Shown here piece by piece: positions 8,024 to 16,693 of a DNA stretch of 51,486 nt. Each line of letters starts with the position of its first letter. Positions within the stretch are counted from its first letter, which is position 1. This DNA comes from Promethearchaeota archaeon. GTDB taxonomy: Archaea; Asgardarchaeota; Lokiarchaeia; Sigynarchaeales; SOKP01. The stretch is from NCBI GenBank assembly GCA_019894875.1, contig JAGXNR010000013.1, forward strand, positions 1 through 51,486. The letters are read 5' to 3'. The notes beneath the pieces were generated by a model. It had not been told where the DNA came from. It ran no database searches and saw nothing but the letters and a program-made list of their open reading frames with translations. A program made the position numbers and the translations under genes.

Positions 8024-9757
8024 ATGATGAATTCTTCAAAGAAACCTGAAAATATTTACTTAAAGATAGAAAATAAAGAGATTAGTCTCTATGAAGGAAT
8101 TAAATCACTAGTTTCTCTGCAATATATTAGTGAAAAGAATGATATTATTCTTGAGTGTAAGGAAACTCTTCAAAAATTAAGAAAGGGTTACTCTAAAACT
8201 CTTGAAATTTTGAAAAAGTTGTTTGACTCTAATGAAAAAGCAATAGTAAGATTATGTGCTGCAAAAGAATTGTTTTTTAATTTTAAGGATATATCGAAGA
8301 GTTTTTTAGAAAATCACATTCATAGGGATTCATCAGCATTTTTCCTAACAGAATTTTACAGATTCTTATCCTATCAAAAAGATAAGTACTCTCAATTTTT
8401 AAAAGACACCTTAGTTAGGAAATATAAAAGAATCTATGAAGTAAGTTATGAGGAGGCAATATTCTTTGTAGATTTAGAAGCCACTCAAATCAACAGTAAA
8501 AAAGATCTTGATTTTATAGCAGGGTATTTCAAAAAATTCAGCACATCTAAAATCCAATTCCTAAAAAATGGTTCTCAATTTAACTTTGCTATCAACTCTA
8601 ATCATGTTCGAGCACTGGATCTTAGTCGTTGGGAATTTGATAAAATTCCAGAAACTATTGGCAACCTATCAGAATTACTTTACTTAAACTTGTCAAATCT
8701 GAAATTAAATTGTTTTCCCGAAACTTTAAACCAATTAGCTCAACTTAATTATCTTAATTTAAATGGGAATTTACTGACAAAAATTCCTAACTGGGTAATT
8801 AAATTTTCTGAAAAAAATACCTTAAAGTCCTATATCATAGAGGGAGTAATCAAAACTGATTCTAAAGTGCTAAGTTTAATAGAAATATTATGTGGGAATA
8901 AAATTCAAAAAGCTGAAGAAAAAGAAGATATTTTATCTTTGGAAACGAGTTTTAATTACAAAATTAATGAAGATGGACGTGTCATTGGACTTTATATCAA
9001 AGATAAGAAAGTAGAAATAGGTATATTTCCAAAACAAATCTGTACACTTGAGTTCCTCCAGGAGTTAGATTTACCGAAATCCTCTATAGAGACAATCCCC
9101 GAATGTATAGGTAATTTGAATGCCCTTGAATTTCTAAATTTACCATTAAATAGAATTAGATCTATCCCAAAATCAATTGAAAAGTTAAGAAACTTGGAGT
9201 ATTTGAATTTCAGCCATAATTTACTCTCAGAAAATGATATAATGGAATTACAATGGAATAAGAATGGATTAGTTCCCTTAGAACAGGATGACTTCGATCG
9301 GGCTATTGAAGAATGTGAGGAAACATTAAAAACATACCCAAAAAACACGATTGCTCTTTTTCACTTGGGTATTGCTTATAGAGAAATTGGAAAACTTGAT
9401 TTGGCAAAACAAGCTTATAAAAGGTTTTTAGACATTGATCCAATAAGTTCAGTTGTTTGGAGTAGTTTAAGTGATATATACCATCAAGAAGAATGTTACG
9501 ATAAAGCAATTAAAGCAATTAATAACGCTTTGGGTATAGAACCAGATATAGCACTGCTATGGAGTAATCTTGGATTAAATTATAAGAAATTGGGAGAATA
9601 TGATGATGCAATCGAATCCTATTTACATTCTCTTGAAATTGATAGTAATAATAAATACGTGTGGAAAGATCTTGCTTCTATATATCGAGATAGAGGTGAG
9701 ATCATGAAGGCAATTGACGCTGAAGAACGAGCTTTAGAGATTAATTTTAGATCATAA
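8024..9757 (+). CDS. Leucine-rich-repeat and TPR protein
   Basis: The 577-residue protein has an N-terminal helical region (1-190) and two blocks of leucine-rich repeats with the LxxLDLsxNxLxxIPexI pattern (about 195-270 and 335-410). The repeat blocks are separated by an insert that ends in a short beta segment. Three to four tetratricopeptide repeats follow (about 440-570; for example ALFHLGIAYREIGKLDLAKQAY and LWSNLGLNYKKLGEYDDAI). Both repeat types are protein-binding solenoids, so this is a cytoplasmic adaptor. LRR-TPR fusions are common in Asgard genomes. It carries no signal peptide or enzymatic motif. ATG 8024 begins MMNSS. The gene is monocistronic with 246 bases before the next gene. 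Confidence 0.88.
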   Translation: MMNSSKKPENIYLKIENKEISLYEGIKSLVSLQYISEKNDIILECKETLQKLRKGYSKTLEILKKLFDSNEKAIVRLCAAKELFFNFKDISKSFLENHIHRDSSAFFLTEFYRFLSYQKDKYSQFLKDTLVRKYKRIYEVSYEEAIFFVDLEATQINSKKDLDFIAGYFKKFSTSKIQFLKNGSQFNFAINSNHVRALDLSRWEFDKIPETIGNLSELLYLNLSNLKLNCFPETLNQLAQLNYLNLNGNLLTKIPNWVIKFSEKNTLKSYIIEGVIKTDSKVLSLIEILCGNKIQKAEEKEDILSLETSFNYKINEDGRVIGLYIKDKKVEIGIFPKQICTLEFLQELDLPKSSIETIPECIGNLNALEFLNLPLNRIRSIPKSIEKLRNLEYLNFSHNLLSENDIMELQWNKNGLVPLEQDDFDRAIEECEETLKTYPKNTIALFHLGIAYREIGKLDLAKQAYKRFLDIDPISSVVWSSLSDIYHQEECYDKAIKAINNALGIEPDIALLWSNLGLNYKKLGEYDDAIESYLHSLEIDSNNKYVWKDLASIYRDRGEIMKAIDAEERALEINFRS

Positions 9758-10015
9758 AAGATTTCAGATTAGATTAATATTAGAACCATCAGAATAGAGA
9801 ATCGATATAAAAAATCCAAAATCCATTTATTATTCCCTAATTCGAACTAATATTAAATCTTATATAGTACAGTTTTTATAGTTATTTTTGAAGGATATTA
9901 TAGTTACACTCTAAATATAGTCTAAGAGTCTATTGAGAGTTCCTATTATTAAACTACATATTAAATCCTATCAATATAATAATTATAAGAAAAAACAAAA
10001 AAAGTGAAAAAAAAA

Positions 10016-10237
10016 ATGACCCAAGCTTATGAAAATGTAATGGAAATGAAAAGTATTGAAGTTGAAGAGATTGAAGAATCTGAAGTTCAAGCACCTATGG
10101 AAAATGAGGTTGATGAACTACTTGGAGACTTAAATCCAAGATTTTTTGAGGAAGCAATCTCTATGAATGAAGCCAAAGACCAAATATATTCAGCTAAAGC
10201 TTATTCTAATTATAGCTTCAATACCTATGGATTTTAA
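10016..10237 (+). CDS. Small acidic protein with aromatic tail
   Basis: The 73-residue protein has no recognised family. Its first half is strongly acidic (EVEEIEESEV) and ends in DELLGDLNPRF. The last 16 residues are rich in Tyr, Ser, Asn and Phe (AYSNYSFNTYGF). ATG 10016 is preferred; a GTG lies four codons upstream in a poly-A run. A 246-base leader region with a TATA-like TTATATAG near 9855 precedes it. The leader/core-like layout is reminiscent of modified-peptide precursors, but no maturation enzyme is adjacent, so I leave the function open. Confidence 0.6.
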   Translation: MTQAYENVMEMKSIEVEEIEESEVQAPMENEVDELLGDLNPRFFEEAISMNEAKDQIYSAKAYSNYSFNTYGF

Positions 10238-10285
10238 TTAATTTTTTTCTCTCTTATTTTTTAAACGATTTATGTATCCTTATAA

Positions 10286-10933
10286 TTATTCAATATAGCT
10301 ATTTATATAGCGTTGAACTTCACTTGCAGGCTGGAAAATCCCAAAATGTCCCTCACATAAGATATCTGGCTTTAACTCTAAAAGCTTACGTAATGAGTTT
10401 TGATAATCATTAAAATTACTAACACCTGGTATCATAGGACCGTGAAGGTCTTGCCCGAATAATATTTTTTTGTCTTCAGTTTCAAGTAAAATTGATATTG
10501 AGCCTGGTGTGTGTCCAGGGGTATGAATGCATTGGAATTCACAACCCCCAATTTTTAAGATCTCAATCTCCTCGACAAATTTTTTATCGAGTTTTACGGG
10601 GTTATACTTAACACCATACCATGAGGCCGCAGTTTCTCTATCATGCCCACTTTCTTCGATTGGCGCAGCATCTAATTTGTGAGCATAGAACTTTACTTGT
10701 TTATTGAAGTCTTTAAGCTCCGCGCAAGCGCCTATATGATCAATATGAAAGTGTGTTATAATACAATGTTTAATATGCATTGGATTTAATCCTATTTTAC
10801 TAATTCTCTTTATCGCATTCAGTTTCATTCCGCAATCAATTAAAACAAGGCCCTCTTTACTATCAGTGTCAACTAAATAGACAGAACAGCCATAATCCCC
10901 TAAATGGTATACGTTTTTAAGAATTTCTTTCAT
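10286..10933 (-). CDS. Metallo-beta-lactamase-fold hydrolase (glyoxalase II-like)
   Basis: The 215-residue protein has the complete MBL metal-binding set: THFHIDHIG (about residues 60-68), the His in HTPGHTPGSI (about 138), an Asp in GQDLHGP, and the C-terminal His in CEGHFG. The fold and length match glyoxalase II/quorum-lactonase-like hydrolases that open thioesters or lactones with a binuclear zinc centre. The substrate is unknown. It is the last of three consecutive minus-strand genes (GDPD, PAP2, MBL) with short gaps, suggesting an operon. Confidence 0.87.
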   Translation of the reverse strand: MKEILKNVYHLGDYGCSVYLVDTDSKEGLVLIDCGMKLNAIKRISKIGLNPMHIKHCIITHFHIDHIGACAELKDFNKQVKFYAHKLDAAPIEESGHDRETAASWYGVKYNPVKLDKKFVEEIEILKIGGCEFQCIHTPGHTPGSISILLETEDKKILFGQDLHGPMIPGVSNFNDYQNSLRKLLELKPDILCEGHFGIFQPASEVQRYINSYIE

Positions 10934-10961
10934 AAAGAATACAATCCTTTTTAATCATATT

Positions 10962-11753
10962 TTATTCTGAGTAATATTTTTGATGCAGTAAAAAAGTTAT
11001 TAATATAGCAATTCCAGTCGAGAAAAGCACATCTGAAGCATAATGCGCTCCAATAGCAATACGAGATAACCCAACAAAAATCCCCCATCCAATTATAACT
11101 ATTGTTCCTATTATTCTAATTGGACTTTTCCACTGTTTTGTCCATAAGGGTATCAACAATGGGAGAAACATCCATCCCATAGCAGAATGGCCGCTTGGAA
11201 AACTATAATTTCCGGTTATTCCTTGCGGGATAAACCAAGGTGTATATTCAATAAATCCTGGTGAAAGATCTCTAAATCTAACTCGTCCCCAAAATACCTT
11301 AATAAGTTGAACAAACACTAATGGAAAAATAATAGCTAATAATGAAATCACTCCTGATAATGTTCTATAAGCACTCCAGTCTTTTTTCCAAGTAAAAATA
11401 ACACAAATCATTATTGGTACAATTAAACCTAAACCTGTTATTATGTCAGTAATATCATTTGAAAATACGATAAACAAAATGCCCACAAGAACAGAAATAT
11501 ATGCCGGGATTTTTTGGAAATGTAATTTCTTAAAAAAACCTCCTAAAAATATCGTCAAGGCTAAAGCGATTAAAGCATTCCCCGGGGGTTCACCATAATC
11601 CGCCCCAAAGTTACCCCAATTAGAATTTTCATCAACTACTGCAATTGAAATCTCTAAATCGGTAAAACCAAAGATAAATGCCAGGATAATCCATAAAACA
11701 ATTATGCCTAAAATTAGCTTAACAGTAAAAGATTTTCGAAGATTTTCAAACAT
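10962..11753 (-). CDS. PAP2-family membrane phosphatase
   Basis: This 263-residue integral membrane protein has about six or seven TM segments and the three PAP2 phosphatase signatures: K-x6-R in KVFWGRVRF (Pro of the usual RP replaced by Phe), FPSGHSAMG and SRIAIGAHYASD. Family members hydrolyse phosphatidate, polyprenyl-diphosphate or sugar-phosphate lipids, with the active site facing the outer membrane surface. In an archaeon a polyprenyl-pyrophosphate or archaeal lipid phosphate is the natural substrate. The gene sits between the GDPD and MBL genes (gaps of 61 and 28 bases), consistent with lipid head-group turnover. Confidence 0.88.
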   Translation of the reverse strand: MFENLRKSFTVKLILGIIVLWIILAFIFGFTDLEISIAVVDENSNWGNFGADYGEPPGNALIALALTIFLGGFFKKLHFQKIPAYISVLVGILFIVFSNDITDIITGLGLIVPIMICVIFTWKKDWSAYRTLSGVISLLAIIFPLVFVQLIKVFWGRVRFRDLSPGFIEYTPWFIPQGITGNYSFPSGHSAMGWMFLPLLIPLWTKQWKSPIRIIGTIVIIGWGIFVGLSRIAIGAHYASDVLFSTGIAILITFLLHQKYYSE

Positions 11754-11814
11754 TTAAATGCCTTTTATAAGTTTGTTAGAAGATTTTTTATAATATTCCT
11801 AATTATTTATTCTC

Positions 11815-12546
11815 TTATTTAAAATGTTCCATTATGAGATTAAGAAGGATATCCGGATAATTCGTGTAAATTGCATTCACAATCTTATCTTTATATCTCA
11901 TTTTTATAATTCTCTTCATATTTGTTTTAGTGTTAACACCCCATATATAACATTTAAAACCATTATCTATAACGTCTCTGAATAAGTCTTCAATGTTCCT
12001 TCTACGCATTATATTTATCACATTTACTCTGAGTTTTCTTAGTTTATCTAGGTTCAATGTTTTTGAATTTATTGTGCTAATTGTTTCTGTTAAAGTGTAT
12101 GCAAGATTTGATTCTTTATTTTCCCGTCTTAAAGCAGAGAGAACTCTTAACCGTCGATCTGTAATTTCTATATTATTTAAGAGAGAAGCTTTTCTTGCAA
12201 GATTTAAGAGTTCTATTCCTGATTTTTTATCTAAAATATCGAAACTATAACGAAGATTGTTTGGTGAACCTTTAAAAATGTCAAATACTTCTTTTGCTAA
12301 GGGGATATATCTACTATCTTCAAACTTTATAGCTCTAAGTTCATTCAACGTAAAATTCTTTATAAGACAATATTTTTCTTCGATTTTAATATGTGGGTCA
12401 TGAAAACATACCAATTTATTATCTTTAGTTAACTGTACATCGGTTTCAATTCCTACTCCCATACTTACTGCTTTTTCAAAGGCGGGAATCGTGTTTTCAA
12501 CTTCATATCCAGATGCACCTCTATGTCCAAAAATGTAAGGTTTCAT
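11815..12546 (-). CDS. Glycerophosphodiester phosphodiesterase
   Basis: This is a GDPD-family TIM-barrel enzyme of 243 residues. It has the start motif GHRGASGYEVENT (His8, Arg9), the metal-binding pair ETD (Glu34, Asp36) and the catalytic His in CFHDPH (His49). Later barrel strands carry FDILDK and YIWGVNTKT. It releases glycerol phosphate from glycerophosphodiesters, and in archaea presumably acts on lipid head-group breakdown products. It has no signal peptide, so it acts in the cytoplasm. It is the first gene of the minus-strand lipid-related run and is divergent from the VTT membrane protein gene. Confidence 0.88.
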   Translation of the reverse strand: MKPYIFGHRGASGYEVENTIPAFEKAVSMGVGIETDVQLTKDNKLVCFHDPHIKIEEKYCLIKNFTLNELRAIKFEDSRYIPLAKEVFDIFKGSPNNLRYSFDILDKKSGIELLNLARKASLLNNIEITDRRLRVLSALRRENKESNLAYTLTETISTINSKTLNLDKLRKLRVNVINIMRRRNIEDLFRDVIDNGFKCYIWGVNTKTNMKRIIKMRYKDKIVNAIYTNYPDILLNLIMEHFK

Positions 12547-12647
12547 AAATCAAGTAAGAAGAGTTTTGAATATTTTATAAAAAAATGGTTTTTATAGCAA
12601 TTAAAATTACATATATTACTTAATCTTTTCTCTGGATATTGATAATA

Positions 12648-13490
12648 ATGGAAGAAAAAGAAATAACTTCTGTCAGTGAGGAAAAATCCGCCGTTTCGGA
12701 AAAGATAAAAAGTTACTTTAAAAATCTACTTGATTTTTCACAATACGATATAAAAACTATCCTCTATATTTTATTATTTATAGCTCTAATAATAGCATCT
12801 TTAGTTTTGTTATATTTTATATATTTTGTTGATAATACAATTTTATACCGATTTGTAATAGGATTTTTTGTAAATCCTGTTTATAACCTTGGAATTTTAG
12901 GTATTTTACTCTTTGTATTAATTATGGCGCTTCAAGGCTTGCTTGTTCCACTTCCCAGCGAGATTGTATTATTAGCCACTGGAATGATTTGGGGGTGGTT
13001 TTATGGAGGCATTATGGGTATAGTCGGTTCTATGACAGCAGGATTGCTATGTTATTATATTAGTAAACGAGGTGGGCGCCCCTTAGCTGAAAAATTTGTG
13101 GGTGAAAAAGCTATTGAAATCGCTGATAAGTTCATTAAAAAACATGGTATGAAAGCAATTATTATCACGAGATTTATACCTGTTATACCATTTGATGTAA
13201 TTTCCTATACAGCAGGAATAGTTGATATCGATGTAAAAAAGTACTCAATTGGAACTCTAATTGGCTCAATCTTTAGAGCCTTTTTCTATGCAACATTAGG
13301 ATCTTTATTATTTATGGGATATAGTCTTACACTTCCCTTAGATTTTGATCTTTTGCCTTTAAATGTGATTTTGGCTCAATCCAATTACTTTAATAATATC
13401 CTTTTAATAATTTTAGCATCTTTAGCGATAATGTTCTTCATCTATTATCTACTTATCAAAAAATTGGGTAAAAGGGATAAGGAAAACTAA
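12648..13490 (+). CDS. VTT/DedA-type membrane protein (TVP38/TMEM64 family)
   Basis: The 280-residue membrane protein has a charged cytoplasmic N-terminus (about 45 residues), a first TM, and a VTT (SNARE-associated) domain. The domain has the re-entrant loop LVPLPSEIVLLATG, the GxxxG-rich helix IMGIVGSMTAG, and the signature RFIPVIPFDVISYTAG. Relatives (DedA, TMEM41B, VMP1, TVP38) act in lipid scrambling or transport and membrane homeostasis. ATG 12648 is chosen over an upstream TTG at 12639. It is divergent from the GDPD-PAP2-MBL operon, which supports a membrane-lipid role, though this is inference. Confidence 0.88.
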   Translation: MEEKEITSVSEEKSAVSEKIKSYFKNLLDFSQYDIKTILYILLFIALIIASLVLLYFIYFVDNTILYRFVIGFFVNPVYNLGILGILLFVLIMALQGLLVPLPSEIVLLATGMIWGWFYGGIMGIVGSMTAGLLCYYISKRGGRPLAEKFVGEKAIEIADKFIKKHGMKAIIITRFIPVIPFDVISYTAGIVDIDVKKYSIGTLIGSIFRAFFYATLGSLLFMGYSLTLPLDFDLLPLNVILAQSNYFNNILLIILASLAIMFFIYYLLIKKLGKRDKEN

Positions 13491-13614
13491 TAACATGATA
13501 TAAGGTAATATGAAGATAAAATTTCGATTTTTAAAATTGGTTTCAATATTTTAGAGCTTGATTGAATGAATTAGATGAGAAGCTATTTTTTGTATATTTA
13601 TTAAATTTAATTAA

Positions 13615-14547
13615 TTACTCTTTTGGCTTTAAAATCCAAGTTTCCCTGATTTTCTTCCTGGTTTTTATCTCCTTGAGTTTAATCCTTGGAATATTTACTA
13701 ATAATTTTCTTGAGCTGAGCCGTGCTGTGGGGAGGTCGATTTTCATATAGATCTCAAAACCACAACCCTTAAAAAAGTCTTCAGCCACCTTAAAATTATC
13801 AAACTTATTTTCCTCTACATGATGTTCTTCGAGAAACTTTTCTCCCTTCTTTTCATAGAAACCATTCGTAATTGTATCTTGTATCTCATTTTTTATATAA
13901 ATATCTGAGGTTATCCAATATCCACCTTTTGCGTTTAATAAATTATGGATGATTTCACATAATTTTCGTTTTTGCCCTTCATCAAAATATACTAATAATC
14001 CTTCATTCACTATAGCAATAGGATCATTAGAAAATTGGTTGGTGCTTTCAATAAAAGCATTTTCATCAAATACATCCAATGGTTTAAGCACTAAATTATC
14101 TATAGGATAATCACAATATTTTCTGCTCAATTCCTGTACAATAGGTTCTTTAGTTTTTATGATTTGAGGAAGATCAGTATCTATATAACAGATTTCGGGA
14201 TCTTTACACATGCTTAAACCACGAAATGAAAACCCAGAAGAAAATTCAAGAATATTCATCATCCCAACTTTTCTCAGCGCTTCATCAATTGACCAATACC
14301 TTTTTTCAAAATGAATAACTCTCAAAATGAAACCAAGTGATGATAGTCTCTCCCGCGAATCTCGTAGGAAATTTTCTCCCCAAATCAATCCCGCTGCTTC
14401 TCTTGCAAAAGGAATCGTTGTGAATGCTTTAGTTAATAACAACGATTTTGCAGATGGACTGATTGAATCGTATTCAAGATTTAGCGAATCTTTCACTATA
14501 GTTAATGATACTTCTCCAATCCATAAAAATCTTTCTCTGAAAGACAA
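13615..14547 (-). CDS. PPM1/LCMT-family methyltransferase
   Basis: The 310-residue SAM-dependent methyltransferase is of the leucine-carboxyl-methyltransferase-like group (PPM1 family). The opening SISPSAKSLLLTKAFTTIPFA segment is typical. The SAM-binding region is LEFSSGFSFRGLS (about residue 99), with the acidic CYIDTDLP strand end, then NEGLLVYF for the later motif. Prokaryotic members methylate small molecules or carboxylates, and no phosphatase 2A catalytic subunit is present to act on. The C-terminus is basic. The gene stands alone, facing the small plus-strand ORF at 14658. Confidence 0.82.
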   Translation of the reverse strand: MSFRERFLWIGEVSLTIVKDSLNLEYDSISPSAKSLLLTKAFTTIPFAREAAGLIWGENFLRDSRERLSSLGFILRVIHFEKRYWSIDEALRKVGMMNILEFSSGFSFRGLSMCKDPEICYIDTDLPQIIKTKEPIVQELSRKYCDYPIDNLVLKPLDVFDENAFIESTNQFSNDPIAIVNEGLLVYFDEGQKRKLCEIIHNLLNAKGGYWITSDIYIKNEIQDTITNGFYEKKGEKFLEEHHVEENKFDNFKVAEDFFKGCGFEIYMKIDLPTARLSSRKLLVNIPRIKLKEIKTRKKIRETWILKPKE

Positions 14548-14596
14548 ATAGGATGTAAAGAAAAGTTAATTGTTAACCGTTAATAGGTTTACATGG

Positions 14597-14608
14597 TTAC
14601 CATGGTAA
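14597..14608. promoter_or_regulatory. 12-base perfect palindrome, operator-like
   Basis: TTACCATGGTAA lies between the divergent PPM1 methyltransferase gene (start 14547) and the small ORF at 14658. It sits about 50 bases before each start, where a dimeric regulator could affect either gene. No regulator gene is adjacent, so binding is inference. Confidence 0.35.
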
Positions 14609-14657
14609 TACTGTGATATTATTTCTTTTTTTAATATAGATTTGAATATTTTAAAAT

Positions 14658-14831
14658 ATGATTGAAGAGGAAAAACTTGATATTGTTGCCAAGATTGAAA
14701 AAAATTTTGAGTTAAACCTACCGGAGTTTTACAAGGAATTGAAAAAGGCCATAAGCACTAACAACCGAGAATCTATTTACAAACTCTCTAAGATATTCAC
14801 TCGCTACCAATTTAAGAAGCTAGATAACTAG
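14658..14831 (+). CDS. 57-residue helical protein of unknown function
   Basis: An ATG-initiated frame encodes 57 residues with alternating charged and hydrophobic residues, predicted to be two helices joined near LPEF. The composition (Lys/Glu/Ile/Leu, no low-complexity run) looks like a real small protein. An operator-like palindrome lies upstream and a strong hairpin follows 31 bases after the stop, which frames it as a separate transcription unit. No family recognised. Confidence 0.5.
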   Translation: MIEEEKLDIVAKIEKNFELNLPEFYKELKKAISTNNRESIYKLSKIFTRYQFKKLDN

Positions 14832-14861
14832 AGTTTTTTCTTATTAATTTACTCCTTATTT

Positions 14862-14888
14862 ACTATTGTACGATTTCTGTACAATAGT
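14862..14888 (+). terminator. Perfect 10-base-pair hairpin after the 57-residue ORF
   Basis: ACTATTGTAC and GTACAATAGT form a perfect stem around a seven-base loop, followed by a T-rich stretch. It sits 31 bases after the stop codon. It could be a terminator or, since it is a perfect inverted repeat, an operator for the gene at 15081. Confidence 0.4.
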
Positions 14889-15080
14889 TTCTTTATTCTA
14901 TAGAGAGAGAGATTGATTTTTAGATTTCTTTTTGTGTTCAAATCTGGATCATTTATATTTTATATGCATAATTTGTTTGTTCGTTATCATAATATAAAAA
15001 CTTTTCTGTCCAAAAAACTTTAAATAGACATTTTATTATTTCAAATATAGTAATTATAATAAATTTTATAATAATAATTA

Positions 15081-15350
15081 ATGGAGTTGAAAAGTATGAT
15101 GAATGTAAATGGTGACTATGAAGAGTTGCTTGAAAGCAGCCTAAAAGAGGAACTAACTTGGCTCGAAGAAGAATTTAACTTTTTGTTTAAATCTAAAAGA
15201 GAAAAATACACAAAAGATGAACTTACTATGGGTTCAATGATCCTCGATAATGTAATTGATAACATTAAAACAAATAATAGTGAAGAGTTACTGAGTTTAT
15301 TAGCTATAACCTTGAATAAGATTGAACATACTTTTCCTGAATTCTTTTAA
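15081..15350 (+). CDS. Small helical protein of unknown function
   Basis: The 89-residue acidic, helical protein contains a Leu/Glu-rich N-terminal helix (SLKEELTWLEEEF), a middle helix and an amphipathic C-terminal helix ending in PEFF. There are no cysteines, TM segments or known motifs. ATG 15081 is used, with alternative Met codons five and six residues later. A 249-base gap with a hairpin lies upstream. It may be expressed separately from the longin protein gene 144 bases downstream. Confidence 0.55.
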   Translation: MELKSMMNVNGDYEELLESSLKEELTWLEEEFNFLFKSKREKYTKDELTMGSMILDNVIDNIKTNNSEELLSLLAITLNKIEHTFPEFF

Positions 15351-15494
15351 TTAAATTTAATTTTAAGTTTAATTTGGTTTTAACAAATCTCATTCTTAAT
15401 TTTGTTAGAAAGAGAAATTATTTTAAGAATGAAGCTCATATTTAAAAGGCAATATTGAGAATTTATTATCAGAAAATGTGAGTAATTTTTAATT

Positions 15495-16580
15495 ATGGAA
15501 AGGATAATTTTAATTCATTGGTCAACGTCAACAGGTCCGGAACCAATTATACAGTATCCCCCTGAAAAACCCTTTCCTACGAAAGACCTTCTACTAAAGA
15601 TTTGGGCGAAACATGAGACAAATAAAGAAAATTCCATGATTGAATACATTCCTGAGGATGATGATAACAGCTATGTCTCAATCATGCAAAGATTCGAAGG
15701 TGAGGTCTACTTTATCATTTTAGCATATATTCAAAAAGATTCAGATGAAGATATAATAAAAGAATCACCCGAAATATTAGCTCTTATTAGCAAAAATTTA
15801 ATTGAATTAATTAATACTAACAAAATTACTCGAGCTATTTCTGAAGCTTATACGACAATAAAAAATTATTCGAAGCTTGATGAAGAGGAAAATTTAGTTA
15901 ATTTTATACAAGATAAGATAAAGTATACAATACTGAAAATATTAAGAGATGGTGTAATCTCTAAATTTGATCTTACTAATAAGTTACGGCAAGATTATGG
16001 TTTTTCTACATTAAATATTGACCTAATTTTAATATCTTTTATCCGTGAGAATTTGATAATAAAAAACAATGTTCCCGGAAGTAATGAATGCTATTTTCTG
16101 GTAAATGATATATCTTGTATGCGAATACCCCCAGAAAATTTACCTGTTGGAGAAAAGGAAGATATCCTATTAAAAAAATATAAACGAGAATTAGAGAATT
16201 TTTATTATAATTACGATATTGTATATGAAATAGAAAATAAGACAATTATTCAATCCGTATTACTCGATAAAGAAGTTTTTTCTTTAATTAAAACCCTAAG
16301 AGAGAGAAGCCTTACGGTAAATGATTGTTTAAATATATTAAATAATAGAGAGGAGCTTTTTAACGAACTATTAGATAAGAAATTTTTATATGAATCAAAA
16401 GGTTTTGTGTATATTTTTTCAGATGTTCATTTTATTAAATTTAAACCATATTATATTATGAAAAAGTTAGTAGAAAGATATCAGAAACAAGAAATTTCTT
16501 TAAATGAATATTTAGCACATCTGAAGTTGTTAAATGAGCAACTTAGGGACTCAGAATCAATAGATTATGAAGTAGTGTGA
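15495..16580 (+). CDS. Longin-like domain protein with two winged-helix segments
   Basis: The 361-residue protein opens with a beta-alpha-beta module of about 120 residues (IILIHWSTSTGPEPIIQYPP, then a helix, then SYVSIMQRF and VYFIILAYI strands and a long helix). This matches a longin-like or roadblock-like profile. Residues about 130-205 look like a winged helix (ILKILRDGVISKFDLTNKL). A second helical or winged segment covers about 245-320 (VFSLIKTLRERSLTVNDCL), and a helical tail ends the protein. Longin plus winged helix is the core layout of the eukaryotic NPRL2/NPRL3 GTPase-regulating proteins. The resemblance here is architectural only. It lies about 0.9 kb from an MglA-like GTPase gene on the opposite strand. 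Confidence 0.65.
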   Translation: MERIILIHWSTSTGPEPIIQYPPEKPFPTKDLLLKIWAKHETNKENSMIEYIPEDDDNSYVSIMQRFEGEVYFIILAYIQKDSDEDIIKESPEILALISKNLIELINTNKITRAISEAYTTIKNYSKLDEEENLVNFIQDKIKYTILKILRDGVISKFDLTNKLRQDYGFSTLNIDLILISFIRENLIIKNNVPGSNECYFLVNDISCMRIPPENLPVGEKEDILLKKYKRELENFYYNYDIVYEIENKTIIQSVLLDKEVFSLIKTLRERSLTVNDCLNILNNREELFNELLDKKFLYESKGFVYIFSDVHFIKFKPYYIMKKLVERYQKQEISLNEYLAHLKLLNEQLRDSESIDYEVV

Positions 16581-16693
16581 ATTGTATTCCAATATCACCA
16601 TTACTTTAATAATTTAAAATTAAAAGTATAAATACTCAATCGTTAAATTATATTTAATTCAATCAAGAATTGTCTTAAAAATTGTGATAAATT

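Noticed and set aside
14930..14960. T-loop-like TGTTCAAATC
   Set aside because: Flanking bases do not form the T stem, and no D-arm or acceptor is present.
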